Under the pieces are notes generated by a model, which was given only the letters and a program-made list of their open reading frames with translations, was not told the DNA's origin and did not search any database. Below, piece after piece: positions 1 through 5,880 of a stretch of 7,643 nt of DNA. How positions within the stretch are numbered: position 1 is the first letter of the stretch; every line of letters starts with the position of its first letter. The DNA lies in NCBI GenBank assembly GCA_030705745.1, contig JAUZPT010000128.1:1-7643 (forward strand), given 5' to 3'. Source of the stretch: Bacillota bacterium (GTDB lineage Bacteria > Bacillota > Bacilli > Bacillales > Cytobacillaceae). Position numbers and translations under genes: made by a program.

Positions 1-240
1 ATATTTTCCAAAGGTTTTGACCATTTCGACAACCATGAGCATTACCATGAATGCATTGAAGAATGGAATCACCAAAAATATAAACCACCAATTGGGCTTC
101 TCAATAATTTTCAGCCAGATAAAGTAGTTGTAAACAGGTATCACCGATTTCCATCCCTGATGACCTGCCTTTTCATAATTCTTCCATGCAATGACAGGGA
201 AAAACACGAAAATTAATGTTAAAAGAAGGTTTAAACTCAT
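1..240 (-). CDS. lepB: Signal peptidase I, N-terminal part (cut by left window edge)
   Basis: The first 80 codons of a gene that continues past base 1. The translation is strongly hydrophobic: a first membrane segment at about residues 3-19 (LNLLLTLIFVFFPVIAW), then KNYEKAGHQGWKSVIPVYN (21-39) and a second segment at about 52-71. A paired-helix N-terminus carrying 'KAGxxGWxxxIPVYN' and ending near VEMVKTFGK is the form I know from Bacteroidota signal peptidase I proteins, which have this extra membrane domain before the S26 catalytic domain. The family removes signal peptides from exported proteins at the cytoplasmic membrane. The catalytic Ser/Lys pair lies outside the window, so activity cannot be judged. 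Position fits: in many Bacteroidota lepB follows dapB, here after a 109-nt gap. The ATG at 240 is the first in the open frame and starts just before the first membrane helix. No clear promoter precedes it, so co-transcription with dapB is likely. The alternative is a separate DUF5684-type membrane protein without a peptidase domain. Confidence 0.8.
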   Translation of the reverse strand, partial: MSLNLLLTLIFVFFPVIAWKNYEKAGHQGWKSVIPVYNYFIWLKIIEKPNWWFIFLVIPFFNAFMVMLMVVEMVKTFGKY

Positions 241-320
241 TGTCTTTTTCTAATTCGTTATGGTGTGATATTTATTATACGAAAATTGGGTTCACTTTAT
301 TGTCTTGGATATATTGATTA

Positions 321-341
321 TTAATAATTATGCATTATTAA
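321..341 (-). other. AT-only inverted repeat between dapB and lepB
   Basis: TTAATAAT (321-328) and ATTATTAA (334-341) are perfect 8-bp arms around a 5-nt loop, starting 8 nt after the dapB stop codon in the direction of transcription. A second inverted repeat, AAAGATTTA/TAAATCTTT (352-360/362-370, one-base centre), overlaps the dapB stop. There is no T-run after either on the minus strand, so neither is a classical intrinsic terminator. In DNA this AT-rich they may be chance; a weak mRNA 3'-end or processing hairpin is possible. Confidence 0.3.
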
Positions 342-349
342 AATAAAAA

Positions 350-1066
350 CTAAAGATTTAATAAATCTTTCATCGTATATATTCCTTTTTTATCTTTAAT
401 CCATTCGGCGGAGATGACGGCACCCATGGCTAAACCACGCCGTCCTTTTGCAGTATGGGTTATTTCAATGATGTCGTTTGGCGATTCCCAACAAACCGAG
501 TGTATTCCCGGCGTGTTCCGATGACGGACGGGGTGAATATAGAGTTCCTGTTTTTGGGCAGGCAAATCAATAGTCCATTTTGTCTTTAAACTGTTATTAG
601 CCAATATGTCTTCTGCAAGGGTAATCGCTGTTCCGCTGGGAGCATCGGCTTTATATATGTGGTGGGTTTCTTCCATGACGACGTCATATTCATGATGGGC
701 ATTCATCAGCTGCGCTAACTTTTTGTTTACGATCATAAACAGATTCACACCAATGCTGAAATTTGTGGCATAAAAAAAAGTACCGTTTTTTTCATTGCAA
801 AGATTTGTGATTGATTCAAATTCAGCGTACCAGCCTGTAGTTCCGCAAACCAACGGAATGTCCGAACTGAGTACACGCCGAATGTTGCCTAAGGCAACCG
901 AGGGATGTGAAAATTCGATGGCTACATCTGCTGATTCAACCAATCCAAGTCTTTCAGACCATTCAGTTTCATTGTCAATTGTTACAATTACCTGATGTCC
1001 ACGCTCAAGCACCACTTGCTCAATTTCGTGACCCATCTTGCCGTATCCGATGATCGCTATTTTCAT
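350..1066 (-). CDS. dapB: 4-hydroxy-tetrahydrodipicolinate reductase
   Basis: A 238-residue cytoplasmic enzyme that reduces the DapA product with NAD(P)H in the diaminopimelate pathway, supplying lysine and peptidoglycan cross-links. The N-terminal Rossmann domain shows MKIAIIGYGKMG (glycine motif at 7-12) and CGTTGW (74-79). The ATNFSIGVN segment (100-108) links to the catalytic domain, which has EETHHIYKADAPSGTA (132-147). This includes the conserved His pair (135-136), Lys139 and the DAPSGTA substrate loop. A further family-like stretch, HPVRHRNTPGIHSV, lies at 178-191, and the C-terminus EITHTAKGRRGLAMGA (201-216) also fits. It is shorter than the roughly 270-residue proteobacterial enzyme, as is usual in Bacteroidota. 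The start at 1066 is fixed by the glycine motif, which begins only six residues later. No good ribosome-binding site is visible (AT-rich leader ...TTTTCTT before ATG). A promoter at 1217-1250 would give it its own transcript with a repeat-filled leader, separate from parAB. lepB follows in the same direction. All expected motifs are intact. Confidence 0.96.
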   Translation of the reverse strand: MKIAIIGYGKMGHEIEQVVLERGHQVIVTIDNETEWSERLGLVESADVAIEFSHPSVALGNIRRVLSSDIPLVCGTTGWYAEFESITNLCNEKNGTFFYATNFSIGVNLFMIVNKKLAQLMNAHHEYDVVMEETHHIYKADAPSGTAITLAEDILANNSLKTKWTIDLPAQKQELYIHPVRHRNTPGIHSVCWESPNDIIEITHTAKGRRGLAMGAVISAEWIKDKKGIYTMKDLLNL

Positions 1067-1183
1067 AAGAAAATAATTTTAATAAATATGTCTTATGGAA
1101 CTCGCATGTAAGATTTTCATCCTTGTTTGTGATTTTCAAACATGCTCGGTTCATTCTTGTTTGTGATCTTCAAACATGCTCGC
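1060..1183 (-). repeat. Two-part repeat in the dapB leader (copy 1)
   Basis: On the plus strand two tandem 34-bp units lie at 1116-1149 and 1150-1183, identical at 31 of 34 positions; a third unit begins at 1184 (TTCAT) and decays. Read on the minus strand each unit starts CGAGCATGTTTGAA and holds a small hairpin: TGTTTG/CAAACA arms around a 7-nt loop (1124-1129/1137-1142 and 1158-1163/1171-1176). Downstream in the dapB direction comes a second motif, ATGCGAGTTCCATAAGAC (1107 to 1090), then 23 AT-rich bases, then the dapB ATG. Both motifs recur in the same order at 5881-6023. Because the probable dapB promoter lies upstream of the array, the repeats should be transcribed as 5' leader RNA. Function unknown. 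Confidence 0.85.
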
Positions 1184-1216
1184 TTCATGATGTGATTCCA
1201 AATAATTAAGAAAGGG

Positions 1217-1250
1217 CAAATATAGTAAATCCCTTAAAATGAAAAGCAAA
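1217..1250 (-). promoter_or_regulatory. Probable Bacteroidota-type promoter for dapB(-lepB)
   Basis: On the minus strand TTTG (1250-1247), 22 nt, then TATATTTG (1224-1217) match the Bacteroidota -33/-7 form TTTG...TAnnTTTG, with spacing at the long end of the known range. The upstream box lies inside the last codons of the DUF5683 gene. Transcription would start near 1210 and give a leader of about 144 nt before the dapB ATG at 1066, containing the tandem repeats. Confidence 0.6.
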
Positions 1251-1896
1251 GTGAAACACCGGTTACGCCGGGAATCAATTTTGAGGGTTGTTGTACAAAG
1301 GGTTTGACGTTGAGTGACAGATTATCACTGACATCAAAATTAAAAAAATGGGCATCTACTTGTGCGTCAATTGCAACCAAAATATAGGCTGCTCCGGATA
1401 TGATGTAGGTTAATTCAAGATTACGCCGGTAATAATCGCGTCCGGAAAGCAAAAGGGTTTCGTTCTTATTGTAACGGGTGACATAATCATTGACGGGCGG
1501 TGCATTTTCGTTGCCCGGAGTCGTTACGAAGTTGTAAGCATCCCTGAATTTAACGTATTCGGCATGATTCGTTTTAAAGAAATAGGCTAGTGCACCAAAT
1601 CCTCCATATACAATAGGCAATTTCCAGTATTTATGGTTATAAATCTGACCCAGTCCCGGGCAAATTAAAGAAAGGTAAGTTGCTTTACGGGGAGAATGCT
1701 TTTTAATAAAGGTAGTATCGGTAATTTTTTTGGTAGGAGCAAATTTTATGGGTGCCGGGATGCTATCAGTTGCAGGTTTGACCTGGCCCGAGATGGGCTG
1801 GATCAGGATAAACCCGATCAAAAAAAGTAACGAAGCTTTATGATGAAACAAAACTTCGCCTATTCCATTTACACATTTTAAAATGACTTTGAACAT
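1234..1896 (-). CDS. DUF5683 family membrane/envelope protein
   Basis: A 220-residue protein of unknown function. It has a hydrophobic N-terminal segment (about 22-37, SLLFLIGFILIQPISG), which could be an uncleaved anchor or a signal peptide with a long 20-residue n-region. A low-complexity Pro/Thr/Lys stretch (about 39-68) follows. Then comes the family signature HSPRKATYLSLICPGLGQIY (67-86), NHKYWKLPIVYGGFGALAYFF (membrane-like, 87-107), and a second hydrophobic segment near 162-178 running into AIDAQVDAHFFNFDVSDNLSL. This arrangement, 'PRKAxxxSxxxPGxGQIYN.KYWKxPIVY' followed by a 'VDAhxxxfDvs' end, is what I know as DUF5683, usually encoded next to parB and dapB in Bacteroidota. The start lies 6 nt after the parB stop, so it is very likely the third gene of a parA-parB-DUF5683 operon. 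Its 3' end carries the upstream box of the next promoter. Co-occurrence with segregation genes does not prove a role in segregation. Confidence 0.85.
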   Translation of the reverse strand: MFKVILKCVNGIGEVLFHHKASLLFLIGFILIQPISGQVKPATDSIPAPIKFAPTKKITDTTFIKKHSPRKATYLSLICPGLGQIYNHKYWKLPIVYGGFGALAYFFKTNHAEYVKFRDAYNFVTTPGNENAPPVNDYVTRYNKNETLLLSGRDYYRRNLELTYIISGAAYILVAIDAQVDAHFFNFDVSDNLSLNVKPFVQQPSKLIPGVTGVSLCFSF

Positions 1897-1902
1897 TTTG
1901 GC

Positions 1903-2802
1903 TTATTCAGTTGGGTCCCCCAACAAGGTTAAAATCCTGTTCAACTCATTATCGTTCTTAAAGGTAATCACAATGGATCCTTTTCCTTTTTCATTCCGAT
2001 GAAGATCAACTTTAGTGCCAAACCTATTGTTCAGTCTGTTTTTCGATGCCTTGAGCGGTTCGGGCAGTTCGATTGTCTTTTCGGCTTTCGTTTCGGTTTC
2101 CTTATTCAGATTACGAACGATCAGTTCGGTTTCGCGAACCGATAACCCCTTGTTGATGATGTTTTTGGCTATGGCCAACTGGGTCAGGGTATCATCAATG
2201 GTGATCAAGGCACGGGCATGCCCCATGCTGATGAGGCCATCGCGGATAATGACCTGTACATCGGGTGCAAGCTTTAATAAACGGATAAAGTTGGAAACAG
2301 TAGTTCTGTTTTTCCCAACCCGTTCGCTGAGTTGTTCTTGCGTAAGGTTACATTCGTCCAGTAAACGCTGAAAGCTGATGGCAACTTCAATTGAATTCAG
2401 CTGTTCCCGCTGAATGTTTTCAACCAATGCCATTTCAAGCATTTGCTGATCGTTTGCAACCCTGATGTAAGCAGGGATTTCTTCAAGCCCGGCTAATTTG
2501 GAGGCACGCAAACGCCTTTCTCCCGAGATGAGCTGGTATTTGTCGTACCCCATCTTCCGGACTGTAATGGGTTGAATGATGCCTTGTTCTTTAATGGAGT
2601 GGGCTAAGTCGGATAAACTATCTTCTTCAAACTGATCCCTGGGTTGAAAAGGATTGGTTTCGATCAGGTCGATCGGAATGCTTGCGACGGCGCCAACTAC
2701 AAATTCCCCGGAAATATCCTTAGACGTAATATCGGTTTCAGGACTTGAAAGAATGGCACTTAAGCCGCGGCCAAGTGCTTTTTTCTTATTATTGTTTATC
2801 AT
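1903..2802 (-). CDS. parB: Chromosome partitioning protein ParB (Spo0J/Noc family)
   Basis: A 299-residue, full-length ParB, the CTP-dependent DNA clamp that loads at parS sites and recruits ParA and SMC. A short basic N-terminus (KKKALGRGLSAIL, 6-18) is the typical ParA-contacting peptide. The ParB/Srx CTPase domain begins at about IPIDLIETNPFQPR (42-55), with LISGERRLRA (91-100) as the conserved GERRxRA motif and ENIQRE (128-133) as the ENxxR motif. The helix-turn-helix is LTQEQLSERVGKNRTTVSNF (153-172). After a Lys/Glu-rich linker (about 234-253), the C-terminal dimerisation domain spans about 255-295. All signature motifs are intact. The start at 2802 shares one base with the parA stop (TGATG), a classic translational coupling arrangement, and DUF5683 follows after 6 nt. 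No parS palindrome is visible in this window. Confidence 0.97.
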   Translation of the reverse strand: MINNNKKKALGRGLSAILSSPETDITSKDISGEFVVGAVASIPIDLIETNPFQPRDQFEEDSLSDLAHSIKEQGIIQPITVRKMGYDKYQLISGERRLRASKLAGLEEIPAYIRVANDQQMLEMALVENIQREQLNSIEVAISFQRLLDECNLTQEQLSERVGKNRTTVSNFIRLLKLAPDVQVIIRDGLISMGHARALITIDDTLTQLAIAKNIINKGLSVRETELIVRNLNKETETKAEKTIELPEPLKASKNRLNNRFGTKVDLHRNEKGKGSIVITFKNDNELNRILTLLGDPTE

Positions 2803-3605
2803 CAGGCTTTAATTTTTTTGTCCGAATCACTGATTTTAGTCAGCGCATTATTCTGTAAAATCTCACGGGCCAGGTTGAGGTAATTAACAGCACCAGTACT
2901 GTTTACATCGTGCATGATAATAGACTCACCAAAACTGGGAGCTTCACCCAGTTTTGTATTGCGATTAATAATTGTATCAAAAACCATCTGTTGAAAATGT
3001 GTCTTTACTTCTTCTACAACCTGATTGGCTAACCGCAACCGGGCATCATACATGGTAAGGACAATTCCTTCGATTTCAAGGTCGGTGTTTAACCTGGATT
3101 GAACAATTTTAATCGTATTCAAAAGCTTACCTAACCCTTCGAGCGCGAAATATTCACATTGTACGGGAATAATGACTGAATCGGCAGCTGTTAAGGCGTT
3201 CACCGTAATCAGACCAAGTGACGGTGAACAGTCTATAATGATAAAATCATACTCATCCTTGACTTTTGTGATCACTCTGCGCATCATCTTTTCACGGTTG
3301 GGCAGTCCTATCATTTCTATTTCTGCGCCAACCAGGTCAATATGTGCAGGCAATAAATCAAGATTCGGAGTACTTGTTTTTAAAATAATGTTCCGCGGAT
3401 CAATATCATCGATGATGCATTCGTAAACACTAGTCTTAATATTTTTAGTGTCGAAGCCCACTCCTGAAGTAGCATTAGCCTGTGGATCTGCATCGATGAG
3501 GAGCGTCTTGTACTCTAAAACCGCGAAAGCAGCGGCAAGATTAATGGCAGAAGTGGTTTTACCCACACCACCTTTCTGATTAGCGATTGCGATGACCTTT
3601 GCCAT
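2802..3605 (-). CDS. parA: Chromosome partitioning ATPase ParA (Soj family)
   Basis: A 267-residue P-loop ATPase that binds the nucleoid non-specifically as an ATP dimer and moves ParB-parS complexes. The deviant Walker A motif is near-canonical: QKGGVGKTT at 10-18, with signature Lys11 and Lys16. It is followed by LLIDADPQANATSG (Walker A', about 35-48) and DFIIIDCSPSLG (Walker B, about 119-130). Length is typical of the chromosomal Soj type; there is no N-terminal helix-turn-helix domain as in type Ia plasmid ParA proteins. The start at 3605 gives MAKVIAIANQKGG, the standard family beginning. It is the first gene of the parA-parB-DUF5683 transcript, with a probable promoter about 70 nt upstream (3672-3699). 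A strong terminator at 3741-3770 insulates it from the gene before it. Neighbouring dapB, lepB and nusB are chromosomal housekeeping genes, which argues for chromosome rather than plasmid partitioning. Confidence 0.97.
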   Translation of the reverse strand: MAKVIAIANQKGGVGKTTSAINLAAAFAVLEYKTLLIDADPQANATSGVGFDTKNIKTSVYECIIDDIDPRNIILKTSTPNLDLLPAHIDLVGAEIEMIGLPNREKMMRRVITKVKDEYDFIIIDCSPSLGLITVNALTAADSVIIPVQCEYFALEGLGKLLNTIKIVQSRLNTDLEIEGIVLTMYDARLRLANQVVEEVKTHFQQMVFDTIINRNTKLGEAPSFGESIIMHDVNSTGAVNYLNLAREILQNNALTKISDSDKKIKA

Positions 3606-3671
3606 AATTCTGTTGATTTAGAGTGTTTTAACAGTTAGAAGGCAGTTCTAAAATAGCCTTTTATCTGCTTA

Positions 3672-3699
3672 CAAAAGTACGACTTTAGGATAAACCAAA
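3672..3699 (-). promoter_or_regulatory. Probable promoter of parA-parB-DUF5683
   Basis: On the minus strand TACTTTTG (3679-3672) is a full match to the Bacteroidota -7 form TAnnTTTG. An upstream TTTG (3699-3696) is present, but the 16-nt spacing is a little short of the usual 17-23. The predicted start near 3665 gives a leader of about 60 nt. It lies just downstream of the PUR gene terminator, as expected for an independent transcription unit. Confidence 0.6.
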
Positions 3700-3740
3700 A
3701 CGGGTCGTGATGGAAAAAATAGAAGAATGTTATTAACCAC

Positions 3741-3770
3741 AAAAAAACAGTTCATTCGAACTGTTTTTTT
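3741..3770 (-). terminator. Strong intrinsic terminator after the PUR-domain gene
   Basis: A perfect hairpin: CAGTTC (3748-3753), loop ATTC, GAACTG (3758-3763), flanked by seven A and seven T, so the paired region can extend to 13 bp and it can act in both directions. It lies 21 nt beyond the stop of the DUF3276 gene on the minus strand and ends its transcript before the parA promoter. Confidence 0.93.
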
Positions 3771-3791
3771 AAATCGTACCCAACATTCAAT

Positions 3792-4133
3792 TTATGAATT
3801 AATTGAAAGATCTTCAAAATTGAGATCCACTTGTGATTCTTCAAGCAGATTCTCATCCCTCATTGGGGGCTCATGACCGGATTCAATAAATTCAATCACA
3901 TCACTCAACCCATTTGCAAACTTTTCAAAATCTTCTTTGTAAAGAAAAATCTTATGTTTCTCATAAGAATAATTCCCGGTTGCAGAGTCGTACCGTCTTT
4001 TACTTTCAGTAATAGTAATATACGGCTTATCATCTGACGTTGTTTTTACATCAAAAAAGTAGGTCCGCCTACCTGCTTTTACTGCTCTAGAAAAAATTTC
4101 GTCTTTGTGTTCTTTTGAATTAATTTCTTCCAT
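3792..4133 (-). CDS. PUR family DNA/RNA-binding protein (DUF3276)
   Basis: A 113-residue protein recognisable as the Bacteroidota DUF3276 (PUR-alpha-like) family. The core is EIFSRAVKAGRRTYFFDVK (12-30), then TSDDKPYITITESKRRYD (32-49), then a basic-aromatic YEKHKIFLYKEDFEKFANGL (57-76). This pattern of beta strands followed by a helix is the PUR repeat. The tail (about 87-113) is acidic and probably disordered. Relatives such as Borrelia BpuR bind single-stranded DNA and RNA and act as regulators or RNA chaperones. By family this one should be a small cytoplasmic nucleic-acid-binding dimer; its targets cannot be read from the sequence. It is monocistronic: own promoter (4185-4214) and strong terminator (3741-3770). 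The ATG at 4133 is the first in frame and leaves a predicted leader of about 45 nt. The family assignment is by motif memory, and the function of bacterial members is only partly known. Confidence 0.88.
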   Translation of the reverse strand: MEEINSKEHKDEIFSRAVKAGRRTYFFDVKTTSDDKPYITITESKRRYDSATGNYSYEKHKIFLYKEDFEKFANGLSDVIEFIESGHEPPMRDENLLEESQVDLNFEDLSINS

Positions 4134-4184
4134 TTTAAGTTTATTTAAAACTAAAAAGCCTTTTTATATTTAATTCTGTAGAGG

Positions 4185-4214
4185 CAAAATTAAAAATAAT
4201 CTCTGATTTTACAA
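4185..4214 (-). promoter_or_regulatory. Probable promoter of the PUR-domain gene
   Basis: On the minus strand TTG (4214-4212), exactly 19 nt, then TAATTTTG (4192-4185) fit the Bacteroidota promoter form TTG-N19-TAnnTTTG very well. Predicted start near 4178, leader about 45 nt. This is the best-spaced promoter in the window. Confidence 0.7.
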
Positions 4215-4350
4215 TTTTATTTAGCTCATATAGAAAATATTGGTGCGGGCAATGATAATTATCCAATCATTTGACGGTTAACAGAATGGAAAAAGAAATT
4301 TTAGACAACTGATCACGTATGTATGAAAAAGATAATATTCTGAATAATAG

Positions 4351-4518
4351 TGTGATGATGTCAAGGTGGACAAGATGAACATTCTGAAAGCAGTAGTAAT
4401 TTGATCCTCTCTCCTCAGATTTGATGCGAATGCATCAGAAACGCAATACCTAAAATTATTGAATGAATATATCATGGTTATTCCTCAGCATAGAAAATAT
4501 GCCAGAACATCGCACTTC
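4351..4518 (+). pseudogene. Possible decayed coding remnant (unidentified)
   Basis: The 415-nt gap 4134-4548 holds no intact gene beyond the PUR promoter. In one plus-strand frame, 56 codons are interrupted by a single TGA (4402-4404). They read DDVKVDKMNILKAVVI, then after the stop a protein-like stretch including SETQYLKLLNEYIMVIPQHR. The stretch has a natural amino-acid mix but no start codon context, no ribosome-binding site, another stop at 4519 and no family I recognise. It may be the worn remains of a lost gene, or chance. A minus-strand open frame over the same DNA looks less protein-like. Confidence 0.2.
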
Positions 4519-4548
4519 TGAAGCTTTGACGATCAGGCCTATAGCCTA

Positions 4549-5361
4549 TCATCCTATGCAGAAATTTTTAATGACTTCAATGAATTTTTGAGGATGAGTA
4601 ATATGGGGAACATGTGCCGCCCCTTGATAAATTAACCTTTTTGAATGAGAAATTGAGTTTGCAAGTTTGTCGTTGACCTTATGAAATATGGCTGGGCTTA
4701 GCGCACCATTACTTAATAACGTTGGTTTTTTAAAATTGGTGATCAGGCTCAGATCAAAGTCGATACTTGCAGGATCCGTTATTTGTTTGTACCAGATCAT
4801 GGCGTTATCGATGAAAATCTGATGCATCTTATCAGACAGCTTTTCCCATCCTCCGGTTCCAATGCCAATTGTTTCAACATATTGTTTTGCAGCTGCTTCA
4901 ATGTTGTTGTTTTTAAAATAATTCAATACGGCCTCCATCCGGTTGTCGAATGCCAACCATTCCACCTGGGCTTGTTGATCTTCTTTTAATAAGCCAAAAA
5001 GGGGCGGGTCGTTGACAATCATCGTTTTAAAAAGATCGGGCCGTTGTGTGGCAGTCCAAAGTATGATTGATGCACCAAACAAATTGCCCGCGATATGGGC
5101 AGAAGAGATGTGAAGATATTCGATTAATTTAATCAGATCCCAGGCATCGTTTTTGAAACTGCTTTTCATATCAGGAGCTTTACTAAGACTATACCCCCTC
5201 CGGTCAAAGGTCAATACCCGAAATGACTTTGCCAGTTCATTCACGACGCTATCCCAGTTGTGATGATCACCCCAGGATCCATGGACCAGGATGAGCGTCT
5301 CACCTTTATCTCCCGTTATCTTCCAATAAATATCAATGTCATTTATTTTTTCAACAGGCAT
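4549..5361 (-). CDS. Alpha/beta-hydrolase fold protein with altered nucleophile elbow
   Basis: A 270-residue protein with a complete alpha/beta-hydrolase fold. LILVHGSWGDHHNW (23-36) is the HG oxyanion-hole region and FRVLTFDRRGYSLS (47-60) is the following strand and turn. A lid-like helical region covers about 125-200, and QGAAHVPHITHPQKF (246-260) supplies the catalytic His at 250. The nucleophile elbow reads AGNLFGAS (91-98). Relatives have G-x-S-x-G here, for example GNSFG or GHSMG, so Leu94 replaces the catalytic Ser. The codon is TTG (5082-5080), one transition from TCG. The usual acid position after strand 6 (NGALSP, 218-223) also lacks Asp/Glu, though I recall close 'GxxSPxxF' relatives sharing that. 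It may be a non-catalytic family member, a recently inactivated enzyme, or carry a sequencing error. It stands alone, with no clear TAnnTTTG promoter upstream and no partner genes. Substrate unknown; the start at 5361 follows a purine-rich stretch (AAAAAAGACCGCAG). Confidence 0.85.
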   Translation of the reverse strand: MPVEKINDIDIYWKITGDKGETLILVHGSWGDHHNWDSVVNELAKSFRVLTFDRRGYSLSKAPDMKSSFKNDAWDLIKLIEYLHISSAHIAGNLFGASIILWTATQRPDLFKTMIVNDPPLFGLLKEDQQAQVEWLAFDNRMEAVLNYFKNNNIEAAAKQYVETIGIGTGGWEKLSDKMHQIFIDNAMIWYKQITDPASIDFDLSLITNFKKPTLLSNGALSPAIFHKVNDKLANSISHSKRLIYQGAAHVPHITHPQKFIEVIKNFCIG

Positions 5362-5580
5362 CTGCGGTCTTTTTTACGTTGGAAAAAAATATTTTGAATT
5401 CTTACTTGTGCATTAATTGGGTTAAAACAAGCATTGTTTGTTTTTGTTTAATTGGCGTCTGAAATTAATGGTGAGCTTTTTTTATAATAAGTTGATAACT
5501 AATTTAAAAGAATAATCTTGTTGGCTGAATTGAATCAACTTTTTGATGCATTCGTGTATGTAATGATGCTTTGATGGGGT
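5362..5580. other. Intergenic region upstream of the hydrolase gene
   Basis: First part of the roughly 1-kb gap between the divergent hydrolase and nusB genes. It is AT-rich and has no credible ORF. The only notable structure is AAACAA (5425-5430)/TTGTTT (5434-5439), a 6-bp hairpin with a 3-nt loop, followed on the plus strand by the T-rich run GTTTTTGTTT. With no plus-strand gene before it, a terminator role is doubtful. I see no TAnnTTTG promoter for the hydrolase in this stretch. Confidence 0.5.
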
Positions 5581-5743
5581 CTTCAAGTGTGACACCTTCA
5601 AGGTTTATTCATTTTTAAACCGCTTCCTGCAAACCGATCGCAAGCCAGGTATTTCTTCTTATTTCCAACAAAGGACTCCAGCGCCAGTAAAGGCTGCCCT
5701 GAAATCGTTTTTTTGGGGAATAATCATTAAAAAAAACCTATGA
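5581..5743. repeat. GC-richer intergenic segment, candidate dispersed repeat
   Basis: This stretch stands out from its AT-rich surroundings; about half of bases 5631-5700 are G or C. It starts with a direct repeat, CTTCAAG (5581-5587 and 5596-5602), flanking TGTGACAC. Through 5567-5740 one plus-strand frame stays open for 58 codons (for example DRKPGISSYFQQRTPAP) and two minus-strand frames are open for more than 20 codons. None has a proper start or recognisable family. The mix of composition shift and multi-frame openness suggests an inserted or repeated non-coding element, or a gene remnant, rather than a live gene. Only one copy is in this window, so its repeat nature is inference. Confidence 0.3.
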
Positions 5744-5765
5744 CAAGATCATAAGACTACATTCC

Positions 5766-5784
5766 AAGGCGTCTTTGAAGCCTT
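5766..5784. other. Small inverted repeat in the pre-nusB gap
   Basis: AAGGC (5766-5770) and GCCTT (5780-5784) form a 5-bp stem around a 9-nt loop. No T-run follows on the plus strand. Too weak to call a terminator; recorded because it is the only GC-containing hairpin in bases 5744-5880, which are otherwise featureless. Confidence 0.2.
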
Positions 5785-5880
5785 AATCCTTTGCACCATC
5801 GCAAGCATTTTATAACGTAAAGGAAAGTAGTGAAAAATTTTAAAGAAGGGTTTATTTACGTTTATTTCCGTAATAGGAAA

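Noticed and set aside
1116..1183. 34-bp repeats considered as a CRISPR array
   Set aside because: The units are directly adjacent with no unique spacers, there are only two to three of them, and no cas genes are nearby.
1251..1258. GTGAAACA resembles half of the parS consensus (TGTTTCACGTGAAACA) close to parAB
   Set aside because: The other half is absent (AAAGCAAA precedes it) and the bases encode the end of the DUF5683 protein. No full parS palindrome was seen in the window.
4422..4437. TGATGC/GCATCA hairpin with a 4-nt loop
   Set aside because: No T-run on either side and only 6 bp; it does not work as a terminator for the hydrolase gene and is within chance expectation.
4278..4475. 65-codon minus-strand ORF between the hydrolase and PUR genes
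   Set aside because: Odd composition (many Tyr, Phe, Ser, Cys), no ribosome site or promoter, no recognisable motif; probably chance.
4531..4550. Inverted repeat at the hydrolase stop codon (AGGC/GCCT with flanking GAT/ATC)
   Set aside because: Short, bulged, overlaps the stop and has no T-run on the minus strand; not a convincing terminator.
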